This document shows, in pieces, positions 52,949 to 61,031 of a DNA stretch of 64,000 bases. The stretch is from Actinospica robiniae DSM 44927 (GTDB lineage Bacteria > Actinomycetota > Actinomycetes > Streptomycetales > Catenulisporaceae), in assembly GCF_000504285.1 (NCBI RefSeq), contig NZ_KI632511.1:1361372-1425371 (forward strand). The letters run 5' to 3'. The translations under genes and the position numbers were made by a program. The notes beneath the pieces are model-generated. The model ran no database searches, was not told the DNA's origin, and was given only the letters and a program-made list of their open reading frames with translations. Within the stretch, counting starts at the first letter, position 1; every line of letters starts with the position of its first letter.

Positions 52949-53317
52949 TCAGCCGCCGACGATGCCCTTGAGGATGGTGATCACAACCGGGGCGAGGATC
53001 GCCAGGCAGTAGCCGATCGCGGCCGACTTGAACGCGGTCTTCGCCTTCTCGACCTCGCCCGGGTTGCCGTTGGAGATGACGTAGCGGATGCCGCCCAGGA
53101 CCAGGAACAGGGTCGCGAGCGCGGCGAGGATGCCGATCAGCCAGTTCTGCAGGTTCGTGATGACGGTGGGGATGTCGGCCGCGGCGAGCACCGAAACGTC
53201 AGTGTCGGCGAGCGCCGGAGTGGCGGCGAGGACGGTCAAGGCGAGGGCGCCGGTGGCGACGGTCAGCAGCGCTTTGAGGCGCGGCAGGCGGCGCGGGGCG
53301 CTGGGGTTTCGAGGCAA
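52949..53317 (-). CDS. VirB2/TrbC-like pilin or channel subunit
   Basis: 122 aa, TTG start (weak evidence, but the only one in place). Signal peptide ending TPALA-DTD (about residue 37), then two membrane helices (WLIGILAALATLFLVLGGI about 60-78; SAAIGYCLAILAPVVITILK about 98-118), the standard VirB2/TrbC layout. It precedes the VirB6-like gene by 3 nt. First gene of the visible transfer operon. Confidence 0.72.
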   Translation of the reverse strand: MPRNPSAPRRLPRLKALLTVATGALALTVLAATPALADTDVSVLAAADIPTVITNLQNWLIGILAALATLFLVLGGIRYVISNGNPGEVEKAKTAFKSAAIGYCLAILAPVVITILKGIVGG

Positions 53318-53540
53318 GGTCGTGCTCGTTTCCGATGCGCGCGCCAGGTAACCGGCGCGATGCGTGCGGGTGGATTGAGGGGGTCTCGCCGCTCCCGGGT
53401 CCGCACGACACGGCCCTCCTCTCGCGGGAGATCGAGGGGCGTATGCGATGAGCGGTGGGGGGTCAGCACCACGCGGGCGATGGACCCGGGAGACCGCCGG
53501 AGATGGGCGGTCAGGCGGCCGAGGCGATGAAGTCTCGGCG

Positions 53541-53608
53541 CTTTAGAAGGGAATTTCGGGGCCGTTTTTTCTCATTGCGCGGTGAAGTCGCTGGTCGAGA
53601 AGGCCGCG
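53541..53608. repeat. Imperfect inverted repeat, copy A
   Basis: Begins CTTTAGAAGGGAATTTCGGG and includes a T6 run followed by CTCA. It matches the reverse complement of 55954-56022 at roughly three of four positions over about 68 bp, with the first 16 bases identical. It lies 12 nt beyond the stop of the sigma-like gene. The rest of 53318-53619 has no gene. Confidence 0.7.
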
Positions 53609-53619
53609 GCGAGAGGCGG

Positions 53620-54357
53620 TCAGACGGCGCGCAACAGCCCGTCTTCGATCCCCGCTGCCAGTGCTGTAACGGCCTCCTGACGGCGCCGGTAGAGGGTGGC
53701 GACTGAGATCCCGTACCGGCTGGCGAGCGCGGTGTGGTGCTCGTCCTCGAGGTAGATGCGGCCGATCAGATCGGCCTGCTGCGCCGTCAAGACCCCGAGC
53801 GCGACGGCGTGCTCCAGGACGTGGTCGGGGTGGCCGGCCGGGAACAATCCGATGGCTGCGCTGTGCGAGGAGAGCGACTCGGCCTTCGTCTCCTCCGCCT
53901 TGCGCGCCTTCCAGCTCGCCGACAGGGCCCGCGCACACAGCCACCCGGCGACATCGTGGATCTGCGGGTCGGACACGTCGATCTCCCCGAGCGCGACGAG
54001 GAACTCGGTGACCAGCTCCGCCTGAATGTCCTGCCAGTTGCCGGGGCCGTTCTTGCAGGCGCGGCGGAACACGGTCGCAAGGCCCGGGTAGGCGAGGCCG
54101 AGCGCGGCGGTAGTCCACTCGCTCATCCCGGCCTTGGAGCGCGCGATCACGGCGCCCCACAGCGCACGCTTGGCGGCCGCCGGCGTCTGCGGCGACATCA
54201 GCAGCGACTTGATCTCGTGCAGCGGAAGGACGCGGGCGGGCAGTCCGGCACCGAGGAGAGCGCCGTCGAGGGCGAGCGGGCGCGGCGCGGCGAGTTGGGT
54301 TGCGAACGCGCGACGGATCACGTTCAGCGGAAGGTCGAAGGTCGTCAACGCGGTCAT
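53620..54357 (-). CDS. Sigma-70-like/HTH regulatory protein
   Basis: 245 aa; ATG 54357 with GGGAGC. A helical N-terminal region (EIKSLLMSPQTPAAAKRALW) precedes a C-terminal region-4-like HTH (LTAQQADLIGRIYLEDEHHT then ALASRYGISVATLYRRRQEA, about residues 195-240). The overall layout suggests a divergent sigma-family or sigma-like regulator; no clear region 2 promoter-melting motif is seen. Its upstream region contains 11-bp-phased repeats and an IS5-type insertion, so its expression may be disrupted. Confidence 0.6.
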   Translation of the reverse strand: MTALTTFDLPLNVIRRAFATQLAAPRPLALDGALLGAGLPARVLPLHEIKSLLMSPQTPAAAKRALWGAVIARSKAGMSEWTTAALGLAYPGLATVFRRACKNGPGNWQDIQAELVTEFLVALGEIDVSDPQIHDVAGWLCARALSASWKARKAEETKAESLSSHSAAIGLFPAGHPDHVLEHAVALGVLTAQQADLIGRIYLEDEHHTALASRYGISVATLYRRRQEAVTALAAGIEDGLLRAV

Positions 54358-54416
54358 GGCGTGTGCTCCCGATGGTGATGCGTGGGGTGGTTGGGAGCGC
54401 CATCCGAAACCGGGCC

Positions 54417-54437
54417 GGGTGCGCACCGGGTGCGCCT
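54417..54437. repeat. 11-bp-phased GGGTGC repeat pair (left of IS5)
   Basis: GGGTGCGCACC is followed directly by GGGTGCGCC, so the GGGTGC units start 11 bp apart (54417, 54428). On the other strand they read GCACCC, a one-base variant of the GCAACC units at 55453-55862. All lie in the same original intergenic region, now split by the IS5-type element. Confidence 0.5.
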
Positions 54438-54471
54438 GCGGTGCCCGGCCGATACCCCGAGGGTGCGTCCG

Positions 54472-55427
54472 GGAGGTCTATTCATAAGCCACACGCCGGA
54501 ATCGTCGTAGGTTGATGAGTCCGGTGATGGCGGCGAGGACTTCGGGGAACTTCTCAAGCGGTGCGCGGTAGCGTCCGCCTTCTTCGCTCAGGATCCGCCA
54601 GGACTTCACGTGGGCGACGGCGCGTTCCACGGCCGCGCGGACACCGGAGAGCAGCTTGTTGTCTCGCTTGTAGTTCTCGTGCAGGTCGCTGCCGGGTCTC
54701 CGCTTGTACGGCACGACGTCGATGCCCTCGACCCCGACGTAGCCGAGGTCGGCGAGCTGGTGGATGCCGTCCATCAGGCCTTTCAGGCCCGAGGCGGCGT
54801 ACGCGTAGGCGTCGTGCCGGGCGCCGGGGATCGGCATGGGGCCGATCGCGGCGAGGTCGCCGTCCATCGAGCAGGCGATCTGCACGTTCATCCCCGCGTA
54901 TCCGGCCTTGACCGAGTACAGGTCGCCGCGGTGCTTCCAGTCCCAGGTCGGGCAGATGGTGCCGTCTACCAGCGCGGTGCCGGCGCGGATGATCGCGCGT
55001 GGGTCGGGGGCCAGGTCCTCGAGCACCGTGGCGATGAGCGGGCGCAGCAGGTCCCAACGGCGCGAGACGGTGGCCTGGGAGACGTGGAAGAACGCCGCGG
55101 CCACGTGCTGGACCGGGTTCCTGCGCAGCAGGTGGATGACCAGGACCACGGAGTCGTACAGGCCGAGCGCGGCAGGGCGTCCGCCCGGTCGGGCGATCTC
55201 GCCGGTGCCCAGATGCCCGGCCACCCGCGCCACGACCTCGTCCACTTGTTCCTTGACCAGCCCTGTTATAGCCTCGACGCGCACGGCCCCGCCTTGATCG
55301 TTTCCTTGAGTAGATCCGATCTAAGGTCAGGGGCCTTGCTTATGTCCAGGCTTCGGCGACAAGTCACAGCCTGTGAATTTCAGGAGCCTGTCCCACGACG
55401 GGCAAGGCCCCTTATGAATAGACCTCC
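54472..55427. mobile_element. IS5-type insertion sequence (IS1031-like size)
   Basis: 956 bp bounded by perfect 17-bp inverted repeats GGAGGTCTATTCATAAG (54472-54488) and its complement (55411-55427). The transposase stop codon lies within the left repeat. Behind the transposase start is a 10-bp hairpin GGGGCCTTGC / GCAAGGCCCC (55330-55339, 55402-55411). Flanks show no obvious long target duplication; IS5-group duplications of 2-4 bp cannot be called with confidence. Confidence 0.75.
54478..55284 (-). CDS. IS5-family (DDE_Tnp_4) transposase
   Basis: 268 aa. N-terminal HTH_Tnp_4-like region (HVAAAFFHVSQATVSRRWDL), then the DDE core: ALVDGTICPTWDWKHRGDLY (Asp), ADLGYVGVEGIDVVPYKRRP (Asp) and VRAAVERAVAHVKSWRILSE (Glu). 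Complete and apparently functional. ATG near the right end of the element. Confidence 0.88.
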   Translation of the reverse strand: MRVEAITGLVKEQVDEVVARVAGHLGTGEIARPGGRPAALGLYDSVVLVIHLLRRNPVQHVAAAFFHVSQATVSRRWDLLRPLIATVLEDLAPDPRAIIRAGTALVDGTICPTWDWKHRGDLYSVKAGYAGMNVQIACSMDGDLAAIGPMPIPGARHDAYAYAASGLKGLMDGIHQLADLGYVGVEGIDVVPYKRRPGSDLHENYKRDNKLLSGVRAAVERAVAHVKSWRILSEEGGRYRAPLEKFPEVLAAITGLINLRRFRRVAYE

Positions 55428-55452
55428 GGGTTGCGCGTTTACGCCGGGCCGC

Positions 55453-55862
55453 GCGCACCCCGAGCGCAACCCGTGGCGCTGGGCTGCGCGGACATCGCGG
55501 CCGAGAACGCACAGCGAATGGACGGAAAGAAATTCGAGATTTTCTGGGCCGCACTCTTGCCATCACGATGGCTCGCGCGGCTCCCCGCAGGGCGCGCGGG
55601 ATTCGGCACGCCGACTCGGGCGGCGGGTAAAGCCACGCTCCCCGAGAGCCGCACGGGTTGCGACCAGTTGGGTCGATCGTCGGCCAACGCCGCGTACCAG
55701 GCCTCGCCGGCCTGCTCGATCCCTCGAGTGACAAACGAGGTCCGGTCCCCCGCGAGGAGAGTGTGCTCGTTGCGCGCAACCGATCCGCAACCCGACCCGG
55801 TGACGTGTACGAACGGGCCGGACTTACCAGCCATCAGGCGCGCGCAACCGGCACGCAACCTG
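55453..55862. repeat. Cluster of 11-bp-phased GCAACC repeats in a gene-free region
   Basis: Three 21-bp modules each hold two hexamers starting 11 bp apart: 55453-55473 (CGCGCACCCCGAGCGCAACC plus C), 55774-55794 (CGCGCAACCGATCCGCAACC plus C) and 55842-55862 (CGCGCAACCGGCACGCAACC plus T). Further single inverted hexamers GGTTGC occur at 55429 and 55656. One helical turn spacing is typical of operators or plasmid iterons and centromeres. The region 55428-56061 otherwise has no gene and lies between the divergent sigma-like gene (beyond the IS) and the gene at 56062. Confidence 0.55.
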
Positions 55863-55953
55863 AGCCTTTGACCTGCGCCGATACCCTCCCAGGGCCCTTC
55901 GCGCGCTCGGCAAGGCGGGGCCCCAGCCGCCGATTGGGCCCGACGGGCCACAC

Positions 55954-56022
55954 CGCCTCCGGCCCTGACCAGGGCTTTCACGGAGCTCTGAGAAAAAAGG
56001 GCCCCCAAATTCCCTTCTAAAG
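55954..56022. repeat. Imperfect inverted repeat, copy B
   Basis: Reverse complement begins CTTTAGAAGGGAATTTGGGG and, like copy A (53541-53608), continues through a T-run, CTCA and GTGAA-CTGGTC blocks. It ends 40 nt before the ATG at 56062. Together the copies bracket 2.5 kb including the sigma-like gene, the IS5-type element and the phased repeats. Confidence 0.7.
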
Positions 56023-56061
56023 CAGGTCAGCATCACCGGCGCCGCACGAGACGGCACCGCC

Positions 56062-56715
56062 ATGAACAACCCGCCTCACATCCCGTCCCGCCCGCACACC
56101 TCGAGGCCCACGACCGGGCCGAGCCGAACTACAGAACCCGCGCCGCGCCGCCCTTATCGCCCGGCACGCGGGATCGACGTCCCCACCAGCCTGTGGCTCG
56201 CGCCCACCGGAACCGACTCGCCCGCCAACGCCGCATCCGGCGTGCTGCCCGACTGGGCACGCACCCGTCTACACGCCGAACACCCCGCACGTCCTGCAGC
56301 GGCGAGCTCAGCGCACGAACCGCGCCGGCCGACCCGGTCGGCCGACAGTGACCGGGTCGGGCTGGTGTTGCTCGAGTCCCCTACACACGAACTCGACGCC
56401 CGCCTCGTCCATGCGCTCGGCCGGCTCGCCCCCGGCGGCGTGCTGGCCCTTGCCTTCGGCCAAGACGTCTGCGGGCCGGACATCACACGCCCGTCCACCG
56501 CGATCGCCGGCGCCCGTCGGCACGGCTTCATCTACCAGCAGCACATCGTCGTGATCACCACCGCGTGCCCGGGCCACGCGCCCGCCTCGTCCGCGGCCGA
56601 GCACCCGAGTCCCGCCCGCCCGCTGCCGCACCTCACCGCCGCGCCCGTGAGCGTGCGCGCACACCAAGACCTGTACCTGTTCACCGCCCCCACCCAGGAG
56701 CCGCAGCATGCCTGA
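56062..56715 (+). CDS. Methyltransferase-associated hypothetical protein
   Basis: 217 aa, ATG. A Pro/Arg-rich N-terminus leads to a Rossmann-like C-terminal half (VGLVLLESPTHELDARLVHA; LGRLAPGGVLALAFGQDVCG; GFIYQQHIVVITTACPG). It resembles the last strands of class I methyltransferases but lacks an AdoMet-binding glycine motif. Its end overlaps the DNA methyltransferase gene by 8 nt. It could be a specificity or partner subunit, or a degenerate methyltransferase. Confidence 0.55.
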   Translation: MNNPPHIPSRPHTSRPTTGPSRTTEPAPRRPYRPARGIDVPTSLWLAPTGTDSPANAASGVLPDWARTRLHAEHPARPAAASSAHEPRRPTRSADSDRVGLVLLESPTHELDARLVHALGRLAPGGVLALAFGQDVCGPDITRPSTAIAGARRHGFIYQQHIVVITTACPGHAPASSAAEHPSPARPLPHLTAAPVSVRAHQDLYLFTAPTQEPQHA

Positions 56716-57736
56716 GTTCCCCCGTCGCCCCGAAACCGTCGTACCCGGTAACGGCCTGCTGGCCGGACAAGCGGAATCCACCGGGGTCGGCACCTCGCTC
56801 TGGCTCACCGCTCAGCAAAACTCCCGCACCCAGCGCACCGGCCGCTACCTGCCGGCCTCGGTCGCCCACCCGGCCAAGATGCTCCCGGCCATCGCCCGCC
56901 ACGCCATCCGCGCCTACACCCGCCCCGGCGAAATCGTCATCGACCCGATGTGCGGCATCGGCACCACCCTCATCGAGGCGATGCACCTCGGCCGGCGCGG
57001 CTTCGGCGTCGAGTACGAGCCGCGCTGGGCGAAGCTCGCCGCCGCGAATATCGCCCACGCCGCCGCGCACAGCGCGGCCGGCACCGCCGAGATCGTCAAC
57101 GCCGATGCCCGGAGGCTCCTTGAGGTCGCGCCGCCGCATCTGCACGGCGAAGCGGCCCTCGTGATCACCTCGCCGCCCTACGGGGCGTCGCTGCACGGAC
57201 AGATCCGATCCACCTCGGAAAGCGGACTGCCCGGAGTACACAAGATCAACTACCGCTACTCCGCCGACAAAGCGAACCTCGCGCACCTGACCCTCGACGG
57301 ACTCATCGACGGATTCGCCGCGATCCTCGCCGGCTGCGCCACACTGCTGCGCCCCGGCGGCATCGTCGCGGTCACCGCCCGCCCGTGGCGCGAGCGCGGC
57401 GAACTGATCGACCTGCCCAGCGAAGTCATCGCCGCCGGGCAGCGCGCGGGCCTGATCCCCCTCGAGCGGTGCGTCGCGCTGCTCGCCGGGATCCGCGAGG
57501 GCGAGCTGATCGCCCGCCCGTCCTTCTTCCAACTCAACAACGTACGCAAGAAGCGGGCCGAAGGGCACCCGCACGCCGTCATCGCCCACGAGGACGTGAT
57601 CATCCTCGCCAAGCCCGAAAGTTCCAGAAGTTCACGTCAACTGAAGGGTTCTCAGGTCGAACTTCAGGATACTTCCGGGGCTGCGGCGGGGTCGAGTGCT
57701 GAGGTTCGCGGGGATGAACCGGGGAGGGACTCGTGA
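56708..57736 (+). CDS. Orphan DNA methyltransferase (N4-cytosine/N6-adenine type)
   Basis: 342 aa, ATG. Target-class motifs: AdoMet-binding IDPMCGIGTTLIEAMHLGRR (about residues 78-97) and catalytic VITSPPYGASLHG (motif IV SPPY, about 156), then LRPGGIVAVTARPW. No restriction endonuclease gene is adjacent, so it is likely an orphan regulatory or protective methylase, as on many plasmids and phages. The last 35 codons overlap the convergent gene 57664-59340 and are low complexity; the functional domain ends near 57620. Confidence 0.85.
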   Translation: MPEFPRRPETVVPGNGLLAGQAESTGVGTSLWLTAQQNSRTQRTGRYLPASVAHPAKMLPAIARHAIRAYTRPGEIVIDPMCGIGTTLIEAMHLGRRGFGVEYEPRWAKLAAANIAHAAAHSAAGTAEIVNADARRLLEVAPPHLHGEAALVITSPPYGASLHGQIRSTSESGLPGVHKINYRYSADKANLAHLTLDGLIDGFAAILAGCATLLRPGGIVAVTARPWRERGELIDLPSEVIAAGQRAGLIPLERCVALLAGIREGELIARPSFFQLNNVRKKRAEGHPHAVIAHEDVIILAKPESSRSSRQLKGSQVELQDTSGAAAGSSAEVRGDEPGRDS

Positions 57737-59340
57737 TCGGATGCCAGCAGGAGTCGGGCGTTGGTCGCGTAGCGCACTGCGGTGCTCTCGGATCCGCCGA
57801 ACACGGCGAGCAGGTGGGTGGGGTCGGCGCCGGAGGCGAGGGCTTCTTCCAGGCGCCGGTCTATCCGCAGTCGTTCGAGGTTCGTGTCGGTCGCGCGCAG
57901 GTCGATGACGTAGGTCTGGCTGACGGGCCCGAGCCCGAGCGCGCTTTGCTTGCTCACCAGCAGGTGCGGGTTGGCGGTGCCGGGGTGGCGTCGGTGGCGG
58001 TGCTCGAGGTAGTCGAGCAGCACCTGGTGGGTCAGCGCGTCGAGGGGGCGCTCGATGCCGCCGATCGTGATGCGCCGGGCGGGAAGGTCGAGGTCGTTAA
58101 GGCGCAGCGCCCGGGTCTGTCCGGGGCGTGCGCCGTGGATCGCGGCGAGTGCGAGAAAGAGGCGGGCCTGTGGGCTCGTGCAGGCGGCGATCGCCTGGTC
58201 GAGTGTGGCTTGGTCCAGGGGTTGCCAGATGGGGCGGTTCTCGCTCGGGCCGCGCAGGGCGCGGGTGGGGTTCGCGAAGATGCTGCGGGTGGCCTTCGCC
58301 CAGCGAAACAGCGCGCGGAGGCTGGAAAGGAGCATGCTGCGCTGCTGCCCGGTGGCCCGGTTGTAGACGGCGGTGACATCGGCGGGGGTCACCTCGCGCA
58401 GGTGGTGGTAGCGGGCGGACCATGCGGTCAGGGCGGGCAGGATCGCGGTGAGGTAGGTGTAGGCGGTGTGGGGGTGGCGTGCGGGGCTGCGCGGTGTGCC
58501 GTAGCGCAGGGTGCGTGCCCAGGCGGTGATGTCCGCGCCGATCGCGGGGGCGAGGGTGGCGGCCTTGGCCGCGAGCCACATGTCGAAGGTGGTGGGCAGA
58601 TCGTCGTCGAGTACGTCCATCTGCTCGAGCAGTTCGAGCACGTGCTCGAGGCCGATGCAGTGCGCTCGTGCAACGGGGCGTGCGGCGCTGGCGCGTACCG
58701 TCTCCCCGGCCTGGTGGGTGGCGAGCAGCTCGGTCAGGGTGCGCTGCATCGCGCGCTGGGAGGCCGGGTTCCATCCCCGGGCTTGGGCGGTGGTGTGGGC
58801 CAGGTGCAGGGCCCAGGCGAGGAACGGGTTCTCCGGTGCCGGGGCGCTGCGCAGGTCGAGGCGCTGGGCGCGGTAGTTGCGCCGGTCGAGCTCGAAGAGT
58901 GCGGTCTGGATCCAGCGGGCGGCGGGGCGCGCGGCCACGGGTGGCGGCGGTTTGCGCGGTCGGCCTTTCTCGCCTCGGCGGCGCGGCGCGGTGCGCGGGC
59001 GGGCTGTGCGTTTGGTCATTCCGGCGAGGAAGAGCTGTTGGTGGCGCACGAGGGGAAGGTGCGGGGCGATCATGACTTTGGCGCGCGCGTCCAGGTGCTG
59101 CGCGCCGTCGCGTTCGTGCCGGGCCTGGCACCAGCACAAGCGGCAGTAGCCGTTCTTGAGCGGCTGCTCGCGCCGGCAGGCACCGCAGCGGCCGATGGGG
59201 TGTCGTCGGGCGGGTGCGGTGAAGTTGTAGCAGCCCAGGCATACCCCGGTGCTGTGGATCAGCCCCCAGGCGTAGCAGGAGACGCAGCTGTCCAAGGTGC
59301 CCGAGGGCGGGCCCGGGGTCCCGGGAAGGCCGCGTGGCAT
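57664..59340 (-). CDS. Recombinase-like protein with N-terminal zinc fingers
   Basis: 558 aa; ATG 59340 lies 5 nt after the XRE gene. Three Cys pairs (CVSCYAW, CLGCYN, CGACRREQ, CRLCWC) form N-terminal zinc fingers (about residues 18-75). The middle has a core-binding-like helical region (VTAVYNRATGQQRSMLLSSL). The C-terminal half is integrase-like (LAAIHGARPGQTRALRLNDL; VRYATNARLLLASD, with a candidate tyrosine) but lacks the canonical H-x-x-R box, so catalysis is doubtful. A conserved trio with the two genes upstream is likely. Confidence 0.65.
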   Translation of the reverse strand: MPRGLPGTPGPPSGTLDSCVSCYAWGLIHSTGVCLGCYNFTAPARRHPIGRCGACRREQPLKNGYCRLCWCQARHERDGAQHLDARAKVMIAPHLPLVRHQQLFLAGMTKRTARPRTAPRRRGEKGRPRKPPPPVAARPAARWIQTALFELDRRNYRAQRLDLRSAPAPENPFLAWALHLAHTTAQARGWNPASQRAMQRTLTELLATHQAGETVRASAARPVARAHCIGLEHVLELLEQMDVLDDDLPTTFDMWLAAKAATLAPAIGADITAWARTLRYGTPRSPARHPHTAYTYLTAILPALTAWSARYHHLREVTPADVTAVYNRATGQQRSMLLSSLRALFRWAKATRSIFANPTRALRGPSENRPIWQPLDQATLDQAIAACTSPQARLFLALAAIHGARPGQTRALRLNDLDLPARRITIGGIERPLDALTHQVLLDYLEHRHRRHPGTANPHLLVSKQSALGLGPVSQTYVIDLRATDTNLERLRIDRRLEEALASGADPTHLLAVFGGSESTAVRYATNARLLLASDHESLPGSSPRTSALDPAAAPEVS

Positions 59341-59345
59341 CCGGG

Positions 59346-59690
59346 TCAGGCGATCGGTGGGGGCAGCGAGCGCCCGCCGGTGCGGCGCGGGACGATCGCG
59401 AGCGGGGTCGTGCCAGGGCCGCCCATCCCGGCGGCTGGTGCGAGGTTCGCGGCCTCGGGCCCGGGGGCGACCTTCTCGGGCTCGGGGATGAGCAGTTCGC
59501 CGATCTCGCAGCCGAGTACGGCGCAGATCACGTCGAGTTCCTCGAGTTTGAGGGAGGCGGGCTGGCCGGACCACAGGCCCGACATCTTCCCGGCCGACAG
59601 GACCAGGCCGCGCTCGGCGAGGGCGCGCTGGAGGACCGAGGCCTTCCAGATCTCGCGTTTGGCCGCGGCCATCCGCAGGTTCCACTTCAT
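59346..59690 (-). CDS. XRE-family (Cro/CI) regulator
   Basis: 114 aa, ATG immediately after the integrase stop. HTH region ASVLQRALAERGLVLSAGKM then LWSGQPASLKLEELDVICAV (about residues 15-60), a standard XRE domain. The rest is Pro/Gly-rich. Sandwiched between two recombinase genes, it probably represses the trio; the palindrome near 60801 is a candidate site. Confidence 0.75.
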   Translation of the reverse strand: MKWNLRMAAAKREIWKASVLQRALAERGLVLSAGKMSGLWSGQPASLKLEELDVICAVLGCEIGELLIPEPEKVAPGPEAANLAPAAGMGGPGTTPLAIVPRRTGGRSLPPPIA

Positions 59691-60764
59691 CTACGCCAGC
59701 CCCTTGAGTCTCTCGGCCGCGCGTGACTGGCCGGCCAGCCACGCGTCCTCGATCCGGGTGCGGTGCACGTGAACGTACCGCATGGTCGTGGCCACCCACG
59801 AATGCCCGAGAAGTTCCTGTATGGATATCAGATCCATGTTGTTGAGGTAGAGCTGGGAGGCGCAGTAGTGCCGCAGCACGTGCGGGGTCAGCCGGCCCGC
59901 CCACCCCGGCAGGTACGACGCCGCGGCCTCGGCCAGGCCCGCGCGCAGCGTCTCGTAGCCCACCCGGCGCGCACTGCCGTCGATATCCCGGCGCTCGGCG
60001 GCGAACAACGGCGCACCGGGCCGGGCGTGGTCACGGTCCAACTGGCCCCACACGTCCTGGATGTACCAGCGCAGCAGCTCGGCGGCACCGCCGAGCAGCG
60101 GGACCATCCGCTCGCGCGGACCGGAGCCGTAGGAGCCCTTGCCGTAGCGCACGTGCAGCTTGCCGAACCGGCCCAGCTCCCAGCGCACATCGGCGAGATC
60201 GAGCCGACAAGTCTCGTTCGCGCGCAGCCCGGTATCGGCCATCAGCCTCGCCGCGGCATAGGTACGGGCCGCCGGGGCGAACTTGCGGGCCGAGCCGAGC
60301 GCCTGGCCCCACCCGGTGAACAACCCCGTCATCTCCGCCTCGCTCGGCGGGATGCGCAACCGGGCGTCCTTGCGCCCGCGCGGCCGGTTGAGCTCATCGA
60401 GCGGACAGACGGCGACGATGCCGGTCAGCGCGTGCAACTCGGCCTGATGGCGTAGCTCGAGGAACTCGAAGTACACCGAGAGCGCGGCGGCACGAGCCAG
60501 TCGCGTGCCCCCCGCCGCACCGCGCAGCACCTTCCCGAAGTACACGTCGGCATCCGCCGGCGCCATCTCCCACAACGGCCGGCCGAACCACTCACGCATC
60601 AGATCCAGGTGACTGACATCGCCACGGATCGTCGAGTCGCTCAGGCCCGCCGACGCCCGCGCGAGCACGAACCCGGCCATCAGGTCGACCTCGAACTCCG
60701 CCACGGCTTCCGCGGTCGCCACCGGCCGAACGTCGCGCAGGTCGCGCACGAGCGCAAGCGCCAA
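59691..60764 (-). CDS. Tyrosine recombinase/integrase
   Basis: 357 aa; TTG start (a stop lies 30 nt upstream in frame and no ATG is available; GTG 60749 is an alternative). Core-binding domain (STIRGDVSHLDLMREWFGRP) and catalytic domain with DTGLRANETCRLDLADVRW (Arg), GSGPRERMVPL (Lys/Arg region), RLTPHVLRHYCASQLYLNNM (H-x-x-R) and LLGHSWVATTMRYVHVHRTR (His and nucleophile Tyr). Complete. It may integrate or resolve the element. Confidence 0.88.
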   Translation of the reverse strand: MALALVRDLRDVRPVATAEAVAEFEVDLMAGFVLARASAGLSDSTIRGDVSHLDLMREWFGRPLWEMAPADADVYFGKVLRGAAGGTRLARAAALSVYFEFLELRHQAELHALTGIVAVCPLDELNRPRGRKDARLRIPPSEAEMTGLFTGWGQALGSARKFAPAARTYAAARLMADTGLRANETCRLDLADVRWELGRFGKLHVRYGKGSYGSGPRERMVPLLGGAAELLRWYIQDVWGQLDRDHARPGAPLFAAERRDIDGSARRVGYETLRAGLAEAAASYLPGWAGRLTPHVLRHYCASQLYLNNMDLISIQELLGHSWVATTMRYVHVHRTRIEDAWLAGQSRAAERLKGLA

Positions 60765-60797
60765 CTCCGGCTCCCAACCTTCACGCCGAGCACGGAA

Positions 60798-60818
60798 AGT
60801 TCATGAAACATGAGAACT
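60798..60818. promoter_or_regulatory. Palindrome upstream of the recombinase trio
   Basis: AGTTCATGAAACATGAGAAC (plus a final T) contains the exact arms TCATG-AAA-CATGA (60801-60813) and an outer near-palindrome. It lies 34 nt upstream of the recombinase start; a suitable operator for the XRE protein. Confidence 0.45.
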
Positions 60819-61031
60819 GTGCATCAGTCCCGAGATTCTGTCAATGCTCTGCAAAGGGAAGGCCCGACCCCCGAAGCCCAGGCCAGCGGCACCAATCCGC
60901 ACCACACCCAGGAGGAACACCAGTGTTGTCGGACTGAGGCCTGGAGGTTCGGGCCAATCCGCACCGCCTCAACCGCGACCCGGTCAGGGCCACCTCGAAT
61001 GGCGCGCACGAGCCTTCGCGGAGGCGGGTGC

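Noticed and set aside
53543-54403. 286-codon minus-strand frame ending in the inverted repeat
   Set aside because: Shadow of the sigma-like gene in another frame; Arg/Pro-rich.
55439-56008. 189-codon minus-strand frame in the phased-repeat region
   Set aside because: No ribosome site or motif, and it runs across the repeats; likely chance opening in GC-rich DNA.
57733-59772. 679-codon open frame on the plus strand
   Set aside because: Antisense to the zinc-finger recombinase-like gene; composition typical of a shadow frame.
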